A DNA stretch of 23,592 nt, taken from contig CAZYDH010000025.1 in assembly GCA_964645915.1 (NCBI GenBank), positions 1 through 23,592 on the forward strand, read 5' to 3'. Of this stretch, positions 7,180 through 15,174 are shown one piece after another. Source of the DNA: JACNKV01 sp964645915 (GTDB lineage Bacteria; Fidelibacterota; Marinisomatia; Marinisomatales; JACNKV01). Within the stretch, counting starts at the first letter, position 1. Each line of letters begins with the position of its first letter. Both the position numbers and the translations under genes were made by a program. The notes below the pieces were generated by a model that was not told the DNA's origin, made no database searches, and saw only the letters and a list, made by a program, of their open reading frames with translations.

Positions 7180-8556
7180 TTAAATTGGCTCAAACCGTGC
7201 TTGGAAAAATCGCAGATATTCCGGCTCATATATGAATTTTAATCCACGTACTTCATCACGTCTACAATAGACGGCAGCAATCGATTCAGCAACAACATCC
7301 ATATGTGCCTGGGTGTAAACACGTCTCGGAATTGTGATTCTCACCAGCTCCAATTTTGGATAATAGTTTTCTCCGGTTTCTTTATTTCGCCCGGCAGAAA
7401 CGACTCCACGTTCCATAGTTCTGACACCGCTTTCAATATAGATTTCTGCAGCTAATGTTTGAGACGGAAATTCGTCTTGAGTTAAGTGTGATAGGAATTT
7501 TTTTGCATCTAAAAAGACTCCATGACTTCCAACAGGCTTTACAATCGGGATTCCGAACTCAATCAGTTTGTCACCTAGATACAATGTTTGACCCACTCTT
7601 GCAGCCATATGATCATCACTGACAGATTCTTTTATTCCAAGAGCAACTGCTTCCATATCACGTCCGGACATTCCACCGTATGTATGAAGCCCTTCATACA
7701 TCACGACCATATTCTTCGCTTTCATAAAGACGTCTTCATCATTTGTTGCAAGGAATCCGCCGATATTCACAAGAGCATCTTTTTTACTACTCATCGTTGC
7801 GTGATCTGTCAATGAACAGATTTCATACACAATTTCTTTGATGGATTTATTGGCATATCCTTCTTCTCTAGTTTGGATGAAGTAGGCATTTTCTGCAACG
7901 CGTGTCATATCATGTACAATCGGAATATTGTATTGATCACAAAGTGTTTTTAAGTCTTTCAGGTTTTGCATGGATATTGGTTGTCCACCTGCCATGTTCA
8001 CTGAAGTTGCAATACAAACATAGGGTATTTTTTCTGCTCCTACTTTATCGATCAGATTTTGCATCTTCACAAGATCAACATTTCCTTTAAACGGATGTTC
8101 GATCTCTGTGTCATGTGCTTCATCAATGATCACATCAACAAAGGTTCCCCCAGCCAACTCTTGATGTAATCGAGTGGTTGTAAAGTACATATTCCCTGGA
8201 ACAAAATCTCCATCTTTGATCAAAAGTGAAGATAGAATGTGTTCGGCTGCACGTCCCTGATGTGTTGGAACTAAGTGCTTATAGGAATAATAATCCTTAA
8301 CCGTTTCGGCAAGATGATAAAAGTTTCTGCTTCCGGCATAGGCTTCATCCCCCAGCATTAATCCTGCCCATTGGCGATCGCTCATTGCATTGGTTCCACT
8401 GTCGGTTAGCAAATCGATGTACACATCCTCTGATTTCAACAAAAACGTATTATATCCGGCTTCTTTGATTGCCGTTAGACGTTCTTCTCGAGTGGTCATT
8501 TTAATTGGTTCCACCATTTTGATTTTCCAAGGCTCAGCCCATGATTTTCTTTCCAT
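7180..8556 (-). CDS. tpl: Tyrosine phenol-lyase (beta-eliminating lyase; tryptophanase as alternative)
   Basis: A 458-residue PLP enzyme of the tyrosine phenol-lyase/tryptophanase family, collinear with Citrobacter TPL. It converts tyrosine to phenol, pyruvate and ammonia. By counting with a constant offset of two I find the TPL residues Tyr71 (Y73), Thr124 (T126), Asn185 (N187), Asp214 (D216), Arg217 (R219), PLP-Lys257 (K259, in SSKKD), Arg381 (R383, in TMERG) and Phe448 (F450, in LRFF). Arg381 is the main residue separating TPL from tryptophanase, which lacks it (ELLRL and VEIGS context in TnaA). NMYFTTTR and MAGGQP also follow TPL. The ATG is two bases from the aspartokinase stop with AAGGA upstream, so it is co-transcribed as the last gene of the cluster. 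Direct specificity is unproven. Confidence 0.85.
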   Translation of the reverse strand: MERKSWAEPWKIKMVEPIKMTTREERLTAIKEAGYNTFLLKSEDVYIDLLTDSGTNAMSDRQWAGLMLGDEAYAGSRNFYHLAETVKDYYSYKHLVPTHQGRAAEHILSSLLIKDGDFVPGNMYFTTTRLHQELAGGTFVDVIIDEAHDTEIEHPFKGNVDLVKMQNLIDKVGAEKIPYVCIATSVNMAGGQPISMQNLKDLKTLCDQYNIPIVHDMTRVAENAYFIQTREEGYANKSIKEIVYEICSLTDHATMSSKKDALVNIGGFLATNDEDVFMKAKNMVVMYEGLHTYGGMSGRDMEAVALGIKESVSDDHMAARVGQTLYLGDKLIEFGIPIVKPVGSHGVFLDAKKFLSHLTQDEFPSQTLAAEIYIESGVRTMERGVVSAGRNKETGENYYPKLELVRITIPRRVYTQAHMDVVAESIAAVYCRRDEVRGLKFIYEPEYLRFFQARFEPI

Positions 8557-8558
8557 TT

Positions 8559-9692
8559 CTATTCCTTATTTATTTTAATATATTGATCAAATATTTTTCT
8601 GATTGAGTCTGTTAAATACTCACCTTTCAACAGATATCGGATGACTTTTTCATCCGAGTTGATAATTGATGCATTTTCTAATTGTATGCTATTGGATTTG
8701 CTCTGTCCAAATATAACTGAAATGGTTACCCAATTATCGGTTATGTTGAAGGTGTGAGATTTTCTCAACACTTCAATTTTATCTTTTAAATAAACATTAT
8801 CCTGTAGCAGATATTGTTTGTCATTTACTTTGATGATGTATGATATACCCGATACATCGGCGACATCATCAAATTCAATTTTCACCAGATTATCGCGATG
8901 TGAAATACACACCGTGTTTTCTTTAGAATCTCCGTGGAAAATAGTCGTTCCTTCAGAATCATTAAAAGTGTTCTTTGCAACAATAGGTGTTTGAGTTGAA
9001 AGAGATGATCTCACCGCTCGTGGATGAATAACTTTACTGCCTTCATCTGCCATTCTAAGAATCTGCTCTGTAGAAATTTGTTTTAGAAACTGCACTTTTG
9101 AAATTTGTCGGGGGTCGGCATTTGCAATCCCATTAACATCCGAATAAATCTCTACTTTTTCAGCATGTAGCGCAGATCCTAATGCAACCGCACTCGTATC
9201 ACTTCCACCGCGACCCAACGTTCTCACGTCACCATCTTCATTTGCACCCTGAAATCCGGCAACGACAGGAATTTTACCCTTATCCAACTCATCTAAGATT
9301 CGTTTGGGATTAATGCTTATGATTTCAGCTTCACCTGCATTATCATCGGTCATAACTCCTGCTTGAGTTCCGGTAAATGCTATGCCAGGTAAATTATGTT
9401 GATTAATCAAATGTGAAAAATAGGCTGCGCTTATAATTTCTCCACAGCTCATTACTAAATCAAGTTCTTGCGGGCAAATTGAAACATTCCCATCAACATT
9501 TTTCAATAAGTTGATGAGAGTGTCTGTTGCATAGGGTTCTCCTTTACGTCCCATTGCAGAGACAACAACAACCACTTTTTTACCATCATTTACATTTCGT
9601 TTGATATGTTTCATTGCGGCAAAACGAGATTCGTTATCACGAACACTCGTTCCGCCAAATTTCATTACGATAATGTTTGAATTTTTATCCAA
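8559..9692 (-). CDS. lysC: Aspartokinase (monofunctional, weak C-terminal ACT region)
   Basis: A 377-residue aspartate kinase, first step of the aspartate family pathway (aspartate to beta-aspartyl phosphate). The kinase domain is complete: KFGGTSV (11-17), TLGRGGSDTSA (158-168), YSDVNGI (183-189) and SKVIHPRAV (219-227). The C-terminal 110 residues should form paired ACT domains that bind lysine or threonine, but they are poorly recognisable and short, so feedback control may be altered. The start is unusual: TTG at 9692, overlapping the asd stop by eight bases, keeps the first beta strand (NIIVMKFGG). The internal ATG at 9665 would remove it. The gene is translationally coupled to asd and followed two bases later by tpl. 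Confidence 0.9.
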   Translation of the reverse strand: MDKNSNIIVMKFGGTSVRDNESRFAAMKHIKRNVNDGKKVVVVVSAMGRKGEPYATDTLINLLKNVDGNVSICPQELDLVMSCGEIISAAYFSHLINQHNLPGIAFTGTQAGVMTDDNAGEAEIISINPKRILDELDKGKIPVVAGFQGANEDGDVRTLGRGGSDTSAVALGSALHAEKVEIYSDVNGIANADPRQISKVQFLKQISTEQILRMADEGSKVIHPRAVRSSLSTQTPIVAKNTFNDSEGTTIFHGDSKENTVCISHRDNLVKIEFDDVADVSGISYIIKVNDKQYLLQDNVYLKDKIEVLRKSHTFNITDNWVTISVIFGQSKSNSIQLENASIINSDEKVIRYLLKGEYLTDSIRKIFDQYIKINKE

Positions 9693-10704
9693 CTCTAACT
9701 AAATCCCGTTTAATTAATTCCTCAGCAATTTGGACTGTATTCAAAGCTGCGCCTTTTCTTAAATTATCAGAAACACACCACATATTGAGTGCATTATCCG
9801 CTGAAAAATCCCGTCGAATTCTACCCACATAAACAGGGTCTTTACCCGCTGCGTTAATTGCAAGAGGATAGATATTGTTTTTTGGTTCATCTTCTAAAAC
9901 AATACCATCAGCATTGTCCATTAACATTCTGATATCTTCAATCTCAAATGGTTTTTCAGTTTCAATGTTTAAGCTTTCACTATGTCCATTTACCACTGGC
10001 ATTCGTACGGTTGTCGTCGTCATTTTTATGTTTGGGTCCAAGATTTTTGCAGTCTCTTCAATCATTTTCATTTCTTCTTTGGTGTATCCATTTTCCATAA
10101 ACACATCAATGTGCGGAAGTGCATTAAATGCAATTTGATGCGGATAAACATTCGCAACCATTTCTTCACCGTTTGCAAAAGCTTTTGTTTGCTGATGCAA
10201 CTCATCCACCGCAGCCTGTCCAGAACCACTCACTGCTTGATACGTGCTTGCCACAACTCTCTTAATATTGTATTTCTCATGGATTGGTTTGAGTGCAACT
10301 AACATTTGGATCGTTGAGCAATTCGGACTTGCAATAATACCTTTGTGATTTTCAAGTGCTTCAGCGTTCACTTCAGGAATCACCAACGGATGGTCGGGGT
10401 GCATTCTAAATGCGGTAGAATTATCCACAACAACACAACCTCGTTTTACCGCTTCAGGTGAAAGTTGCAAAGATGCATCACCTCCCGCACTCATAATCGC
10501 GATGTCTATACCATCAAATGCTTCCGGTTTTGATTCAACAACCGTGTATTCGTTGTCTCTCCATTTCACTGTTTTTCCGGCGTTTTGAGCGATATCCATA
10601 AGCACCAAATTTCCAATTGGCAAATCACTGTTTTCTAAAATATTTCTCATTTCGGTTCCTACATTTCCGAGCGCCCCAACAATGGCAAATGTATAATTTT
10701 TCAT
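9685..10704 (-). CDS. asd: Aspartate-semialdehyde dehydrogenase
   Basis: A 339-residue cytosolic NADPH enzyme converting beta-aspartyl phosphate to aspartate semialdehyde, the substrate of homoserine dehydrogenase in the same cluster. It shows the nucleotide-binding N-terminus AIVGALGNVGTEM (7-19), the acylation Cys in SPNCSTIQ (C129), QAVSGSGQAAVDEL after it, and VNGHSESLNIE containing the catalytic His region. The length is normal. AAGGAG lies five bases before the ATG. It overlaps aspartokinase by eight bases. The 153-base space upstream, to the preceding trans-sulfuration-family gene, carries an inverted repeat, so this gene may also have its own regulation. Confidence 0.95.
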   Translation of the reverse strand: MKNYTFAIVGALGNVGTEMRNILENSDLPIGNLVLMDIAQNAGKTVKWRDNEYTVVESKPEAFDGIDIAIMSAGGDASLQLSPEAVKRGCVVVDNSTAFRMHPDHPLVIPEVNAEALENHKGIIASPNCSTIQMLVALKPIHEKYNIKRVVASTYQAVSGSGQAAVDELHQQTKAFANGEEMVANVYPHQIAFNALPHIDVFMENGYTKEEMKMIEETAKILDPNIKMTTTTVRMPVVNGHSESLNIETEKPFEIEDIRMLMDNADGIVLEDEPKNNIYPLAINAAGKDPVYVGRIRRDFSADNALNMWCVSDNLRKGAALNTVQIAEELIKRDLVRVG

Positions 10705-10725
10705 TTTTTCTCCTTCATAGTCGCG

Positions 10726-10774
10726 AATTACACGAATAAATTCTTAAGAACTTTAGCGTGATTCGTGGTTAATT
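10726..10774. repeat. Imperfect inverted repeat with central palindrome (lysC-asd leader)
   Basis: Arms AATTACACGAAT (10726-10737) and ATTCGTGGTTAATT (10761-10774) are complementary except for a two-base bulge. The loop contains the perfect ten-base palindrome TTCTTAAGAA (10741-10750). It is AT-rich and lies between asd and the upstream trans-sulfuration-family gene, both on the minus strand. It could be an mRNA processing or attenuation hairpin, or a copy of a dispersed intergenic repeat. Confidence 0.45.
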
Positions 10775-10857
10775 ATCAATTGCTAATAAATCGGTTAAAA
10801 TCGATTGTTTCTTTTTTGACCCATCGACCGTGTAATAACATTTTTATTTTTATTTCT

Positions 10858-12045
10858 TTAAATTTGATCCAGACATGCTGCCAGATCGTTAATAAGATCT
10901 TCCGCATCCTCACACCCGACAGAAAGGCGAACCAATCCCTCGGTAATCCCAGACGCCGCTTGGCTTTCTTTGTCCATGCCGGCATGGGTCATTGAAGCGG
11001 GATGCTGAATTAATGATTCATAACCGCCCAGAGATACGGCTAACGTGGGAATTTGGATCGTTTCCATCAATTTCTTTCCGGCGACTATTCCTCCGACTAT
11101 ACTAAAGCTGATAATGGATCCAAAACCCTTCATTTGTTTTTTCGCCAGATCAAATTGGGCATGAGATTCAAGCCCGGGATATTTCACCCATTCAATTTTC
11201 GGATGTTGCTCTAAGAACTCAGCCAGCAGGATTGCATTGTTCTGTGATTTTTCAACGCGAAGACCCAGTGTTTTTAATCCGCGCAAAACCAGCCAAGCCT
11301 GATGAGGATCCATTGTTCCACCCATCGATCGAAGAACCGGTTTTACCCGACGGAACAGTTCTTTATCCTTGGCAACAATAATCCCGGCTACAACATCGGA
11401 GTGTCCGTTTAGTGCTTTTGTCATGCTGTGGACAACAATATCGGCACCCAAAGCAATAGGGTTCTGTAATATGGGCGTCATAAATGTATTATCAACCACC
11501 AAGTATGCTCCACCGTCGTGTGCGATTTTGCTACAGGCTTGAATATCGGATATTTTAATGGTGGGGTTGGCCGGTGTTTCAATAAATACAAGTTTTGTGT
11601 TTGGACGCATCGCCTTTCGAATATTCTCCGGATTGGCCGTATCAATAAAATCATACTCAACACCAAACCGGGAAAACTCTTTTTCGATCACCACACGGGA
11701 TGGACCGTAAACTGAATCGGTGCTTATAATATGTGCGCCTTTTTCCAAGAAAGTCATATAAACCGAAGTGATCGCTGACATCCCAGATGAAGTTGCCATC
11801 GCTTTAAATCCGCCTTCTAAATTGGCAATGACCTCTTCAAGTGCGTTTGTTGTGGGGTTGTCTAACCGTGTATAAATATATCCGGATTCCTTTCCGGAAA
11901 ATCTATCTGCTCCTTGATCAGCTGATTCAAACCTAAATGTCGATGACTGATATATGGGAACCGAGATACTTCCTAATGTTGTATCTGGATTCTTTCCGCA
12001 ATGAACTATTTTTGTGTTTATTCCTGAAAAATTAGATTTTTTCAT
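10858..12045 (-). CDS. Trans-sulfuration family PLP enzyme (cystathionine gamma-synthase/lyase or methionine gamma-lyase-like)
   Basis: A 395-residue Cys/Met-metabolism PLP-dependent enzyme. It has YTR (58-60) that binds the PLP phosphate of the neighbouring subunit, ATSSGMSAI (84-92), the tyrosine that stacks on PLP (Y113 in VYGPS), VVDNTF (183-188) and the PLP lysine K210 in SMTKALNGHSD. The Cys116 of methionine gamma-lyase is not present; that stretch reads VYGPSR. Cystathionine synthase or lyase activity, or another beta/gamma elimination or replacement, is therefore possible. The enzyme follows homoserine dehydrogenase by 16 bases, and its setting favours homocysteine/methionine or threonine-side metabolism. 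Exact activity cannot be assigned from sequence alone. Confidence 0.85.
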   Translation of the reverse strand: MKKSNFSGINTKIVHCGKNPDTTLGSISVPIYQSSTFRFESADQGADRFSGKESGYIYTRLDNPTTNALEEVIANLEGGFKAMATSSGMSAITSVYMTFLEKGAHIISTDSVYGPSRVVIEKEFSRFGVEYDFIDTANPENIRKAMRPNTKLVFIETPANPTIKISDIQACSKIAHDGGAYLVVDNTFMTPILQNPIALGADIVVHSMTKALNGHSDVVAGIIVAKDKELFRRVKPVLRSMGGTMDPHQAWLVLRGLKTLGLRVEKSQNNAILLAEFLEQHPKIEWVKYPGLESHAQFDLAKKQMKGFGSIISFSIVGGIVAGKKLMETIQIPTLAVSLGGYESLIQHPASMTHAGMDKESQAASGITEGLVRLSVGCEDAEDLINDLAACLDQI

Positions 12046-12061
12046 GGTTTACAGTATCTTT

Positions 12062-13102
12062 CTAATTTGTATTGTGAATAGTAAGAATATCGGTTAAAAT
12101 CGAATATCCGGTTTCTACCTTCCCTGCGCCCGCACCTACGATCGTAATGTCGCCCATCAGGTCTGTTGTGAAGGTCAAGGCGTTTGTGGCGCCCATGATT
12201 CCTGCCAGAGGATGAGTCGTCGGGACCATAACCGGCTTAACTGAGGCAACAACCTTGCCGTCTATAATTTCGGTGGATCCTAATAGTTTCCAACGTGCGT
12301 CTTGATCTTTTGCTTTGGCGATATCTTCCGAAGCAATATTTGTAATTCCTTCACAGGTTACATCATTAATCCCAAAACTTTCTCCCATGACAACATTGGT
12401 TAAAATCGTCACTTTTGCACGAGCATCATATCCTTCAACATCCCCGGTAGGATCCGCTTCTGCATATCCCAATTCCTGAGCTTTTGTCAGTGCATCTTCA
12501 TAGCTCATTCCATCTTCCATTTCAGAAAGAATGTAATTTGTCGTTCCGTTTAAAATTCCTTTTATCGCTGATATTTTACATCCAGCAAGTGGACCTTCTG
12601 CTAAATTCAAGATCGGGGTTCCACTGACAACCGTTCCTTCGATCTTAAACTGAACATTATTGTTTTTTGCTAGCTTTAATATTTCTTGATATGCAAGAGC
12701 CGCCGGACCTTTGTTGCTTGTTACCACATGTTTCCCGGATTCAAACGCTGCTTTGCAATGAGAGATAGCAGGTTCTCCGGTTTGCAGGTCTGTGTATGCC
12801 AATTCACAAATAACATCCGCATTCGACTCTTTGATCGTTCTCATCGCATCCCAACCCGTATAACAAGTGCCACAAGAGCACGAACATTTATAATCGTCTA
12901 AAGATTTTTCCGTCTTAGCTAGGTTAAGTAGTTGTTCAGTTTCCAACCCTTCTGGACAGTATACTGACCCTTTCATCACATCCGAAACTGCAACAATCTT
13001 TGGATTAAAACCATAGAGGGTTTTTAGTTCCTCTTTTTTGTTAATTAAAATTTCACAGAGTCCCTGTCCAACTGTTCCGAATCCGATTAATGCTATTTTC
13101 AT
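12062..13102 (-). CDS. hom: Homoserine dehydrogenase, no ACT domain, with inserted cysteine cluster
   Basis: A 346-residue NAD(P)-dependent enzyme reducing aspartate semialdehyde to homoserine. It has GFGTVG (7-12), SNKGPAA (129-135, catalytic Lys131), EGTVVSGTPI (154-163), GILNGTTNYIL (181-191) and GYAEADPTGDVEGYDA (211-226). It stops after the catalytic region; many bacterial enzymes continue to about 430 residues with a threonine-binding ACT domain, absent here. Residues 73-80 carry C-S-C-S-C-G-T-C, an odd cysteine cluster in the nucleotide-binding half that I do not know from typical members. AGGAGA precedes the ATG. It sits between the two trans-sulfuration-family genes, fitting synthesis of methionine or threonine precursors. 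Confidence 0.93.
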   Translation of the reverse strand: MKIALIGFGTVGQGLCEILINKKEELKTLYGFNPKIVAVSDVMKGSVYCPEGLETEQLLNLAKTEKSLDDYKCSCSCGTCYTGWDAMRTIKESNADVICELAYTDLQTGEPAISHCKAAFESGKHVVTSNKGPAALAYQEILKLAKNNNVQFKIEGTVVSGTPILNLAEGPLAGCKISAIKGILNGTTNYILSEMEDGMSYEDALTKAQELGYAEADPTGDVEGYDARAKVTILTNVVMGESFGINDVTCEGITNIASEDIAKAKDQDARWKLLGSTEIIDGKVVASVKPVMVPTTHPLAGIMGATNALTFTTDLMGDITIVGAGAGKVETGYSILTDILTIHNTN

Positions 13103-13147
13103 ATTTTCTCCTAAAAAAGTCTTTACTAATTTGATTTAGTAAGTGTT

Positions 13148-14524
13148 TTAAATTGCGTTTAAAGCCGTGCTGAGATCTTGGATAATATCATCAGGATGCT
13201 CCGCTCCAACAGCGATCCGGACAGCAGATGGTTTTATCGATGCCAATGCACGTCCTCCTTCTCCCTGCTGTTGATGAGTTGATATTGCATTCATGGTAGC
13301 AACTGTTTTTATTCTACCCAGATCCGTTGCTCTCCAGATCATATCAAGATTATCATAAAATTTGCGTGTATTGAAATTGTCATTCTCTTTTTCTTCTTTG
13401 ATCTCAGCCATTAACATATATCCATATGCGTTTTCTGCGCTGTCAACTAACTGCATATACTTTTTAGCAAGATCGTAAGATTTATAACTTTCCAACCCCG
13501 GATAAAAAACTTGATTCACTTTTGGGTGGTTTTCCAAGAATTTTGCAACAATCATAGCTGTTTTACTCATCTGTGCAACTCGAGACCTTAAGGTGCGCAT
13601 ATCATTGAGTGTTGTGATCGCTCCAAGGGCATGTAACCCTGGACCATTATCTCGGAAAGGCCAAAACTTCGCCCATGTTGCGAAATCTGCTTTCATTTCT
13701 TCACTGCCGACTTTACTGGTGATATTAGGTTTCGATATCAACAATCCTACAATGGTCGTTCCGTTAGCAGACATCACTTTCGTTGCAGATTGAACCACGA
13801 TATCTGCTCCCCAGACTAATGGTCGGGTAAGGACAGGTGAAGCACATGTTGAGTCAACAATTAGTGGAATACCATTGTTATGAGCTATTTTTGCAACACC
13901 TTCAATATCAAAAATATCAACAGATGGATTGGAGGGAAACTCACCATACACAAACCGAGTTCCTTCATCTATTTTTTCTGCCCATTCATCTAAATTGGTT
14001 GGTTCGGTTACCCAACGTATTTCAATCCCTTGCTCTTGACCGCGCCGGACAGAAAATTGTTGAAAGGTTCCACCGTAAACTTTTGCAGAGGTTACAATGT
14101 TCATTTTTGGTAGAGAGTTGTCTTTTACAAGAAACGGTTCGGTAGCTGTTCTGATTGCACTCATTCCGCTGGCGGTTGCCACACAACTTGCCTGTATGTC
14201 GGTTCCATAGCTTTCAAGTAAGGCGGCTGTTTCTTCCAGAAAAAACGTTGATGGATTTGCTATCCTTGAGTAACACCAATTCGGCATTTGATAGGATAGC
14301 CCCGCTTCCATGTGATATGAATCTTCATAGGCTTGAGCTGTGCTCAGATATACCGGTTCCATGATCGAACCGTTATTCATCTCTAATGCTTGAGTTAAAT
14401 CATACAAGCCATGTGTTGCAACCGTATCAAATTTCCATTTTTTCGCTCGATTGATACGTCGTTGACGATCTTCAATCATTTTTTGACCCGTTTGGATCCA
14501 GTGGTTTAAATCTTTTTTCGGCAT
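13148..14524 (-). CDS. O-acetylhomoserine sulfhydrylase-like PLP enzyme
   Basis: A 458-residue Cys/Met-metabolism PLP enzyme, longer than the 395-residue paralogue in the same cluster. It has a charged N-terminal extension of about 30 residues, then THGLYD, YSRIANPS (85-92), ATASGMSAI (116-124), VYGGTFQQF (149-157), IVDSTCASP (222-230) and the PLP lysine K249 in QSATKVMSANG. Large size and gene context suggest an acetylhomoserine aminocarboxypropyltransferase (MetY-type) making homocysteine. The Gly-Thr-Thr after the lysine differs from the usual G-G-H-x-D, so the substrate is uncertain. I start it at ATG 14524 because GAGGAG lies eight bases upstream; the GTG at 14533 would touch that Shine-Dalgarno. 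It follows the Lrp-like gene after 17 bases. Confidence 0.82.
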   Translation of the reverse strand: MPKKDLNHWIQTGQKMIEDRQRRINRAKKWKFDTVATHGLYDLTQALEMNNGSIMEPVYLSTAQAYEDSYHMEAGLSYQMPNWCYSRIANPSTFFLEETAALLESYGTDIQASCVATASGMSAIRTATEPFLVKDNSLPKMNIVTSAKVYGGTFQQFSVRRGQEQGIEIRWVTEPTNLDEWAEKIDEGTRFVYGEFPSNPSVDIFDIEGVAKIAHNNGIPLIVDSTCASPVLTRPLVWGADIVVQSATKVMSANGTTIVGLLISKPNITSKVGSEEMKADFATWAKFWPFRDNGPGLHALGAITTLNDMRTLRSRVAQMSKTAMIVAKFLENHPKVNQVFYPGLESYKSYDLAKKYMQLVDSAENAYGYMLMAEIKEEKENDNFNTRKFYDNLDMIWRATDLGRIKTVATMNAISTHQQQGEGGRALASIKPSAVRIAVGAEHPDDIIQDLSTALNAI

Positions 14525-14541
14525 AATTTCCACTCCTCGAT

Positions 14542-15009
14542 TTATTCTTGTGTAATTGATAATTTTGTGTCCTGTTTGATGGTAGACAGAACAACTAACG
14601 TCTTTAAATGTTGTACATCTTCCAGAGCTGTTAATTTGTGAATGATAAACTGTTCATATTCCGGGATGTCTTTTGTAGCAACCTTTAGTAAGAAATCTGC
14701 TTCTCCAGTAATATGGTGACATTCTGTTACTTCTTCCATTTGTGTTATGGCTTGAGTAAACCGCTGTACCGGATTTTTTCCATGACGTTTTAATGTCACC
14801 TCCACATATGTAAAACAGGTAATACCAACTTTATGTGGATCGATCAAGGCTACATAGTTTCGAATATATCCCTTTTTCTCCAATTTTTTTACTCGTTCCA
14901 AAGTCGGGGAAGGAGACATTGCAATCGATTTTGCCAGTTCAGAGTTGGTGATTCTCCCGTTTTGCTGAAGGATCTCTAAAATTTTTATATCTGTTTTGTC
15001 TAAACTCAT
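14542..15009 (-). CDS. Lrp/AsnC family transcriptional regulator
   Basis: A 155-residue regulator. Residues 1-60 form the helix-turn-helix (LDKTDIKILEILQQNGRITNSEL... SPTLERVKKLEKKGYI). Residues 65-145 form the RAM ligand-binding and oligomerisation domain (VEVTLKRHG, ITGEADFLLKVATKDIPEYEQF, LKTLVVLSTIK). Such proteins bind amino acids and control amino acid genes. It is the first gene of the amino acid cluster and is transcribed with it, so it probably senses an amino acid of this pathway (methionine, homoserine, tyrosine or leucine). A dyad with a -10 element lies directly upstream, consistent with autoregulation. Ligand and mode are inferred. The ATG is at 15009 with no strong Shine-Dalgarno. 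Confidence 0.93.
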   Translation of the reverse strand: MSLDKTDIKILEILQQNGRITNSELAKSIAMSPSPTLERVKKLEKKGYIRNYVALIDPHKVGITCFTYVEVTLKRHGKNPVQRFTQAITQMEEVTECHHITGEADFLLKVATKDIPEYEQFIIHKLTALEDVQHLKTLVVLSTIKQDTKLSITQE

Positions 15010-15018
15010 TGTCGTATT

Positions 15019-15061
15019 TTATACTGTTATATTATTATATCACAGTATAATTTACTGATAA
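15019..15061 (-). promoter_or_regulatory. Promoter and dyad operator of the lrp-led operon
   Basis: The arms TTATACTGT (15019-15027) and ACAGTATAA (15042-15050) are a perfect nine-base inverted repeat with a 14-base AT-rich spacer. On the minus strand, TATAAT (15039-15034) lies inside the spacer and TTATCA (15061-15056) stands 16 bases upstream as a -35 box (four of six matches to TTGACA). The ATG is 24 bases past the -10. Autoregulation by the Lrp-like protein is inferred from this geometry. Confidence 0.55.
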
Positions 15062-15174
15062 TATCCTATATTGCGTTATATATATTCTGTATATGGTTTT
15101 AAATAAGCCTGATGTACATAACACCAAATTCATGTAAATTCACGCGGTAAAAATAGCGCCTTGAGGTCATTATA

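Noticed and set aside
7180..8556. Tryptophanase
   Set aside because: The Arg in TMERG, the NMYFTTTR stretch and overall similarity favour tyrosine phenol-lyase, although activity is not proven.
10858..12045. Definite methionine gamma-lyase
   Set aside because: The Cys116 typical of that enzyme is missing (VYGPSR), so only the wider family is assigned.
14525..14533. GTG start for the acetylhomoserine-sulfhydrylase-like gene
   Set aside because: The GTG directly abuts the GAGGAG Shine-Dalgarno, while ATG 14524 has correct eight-base spacing.
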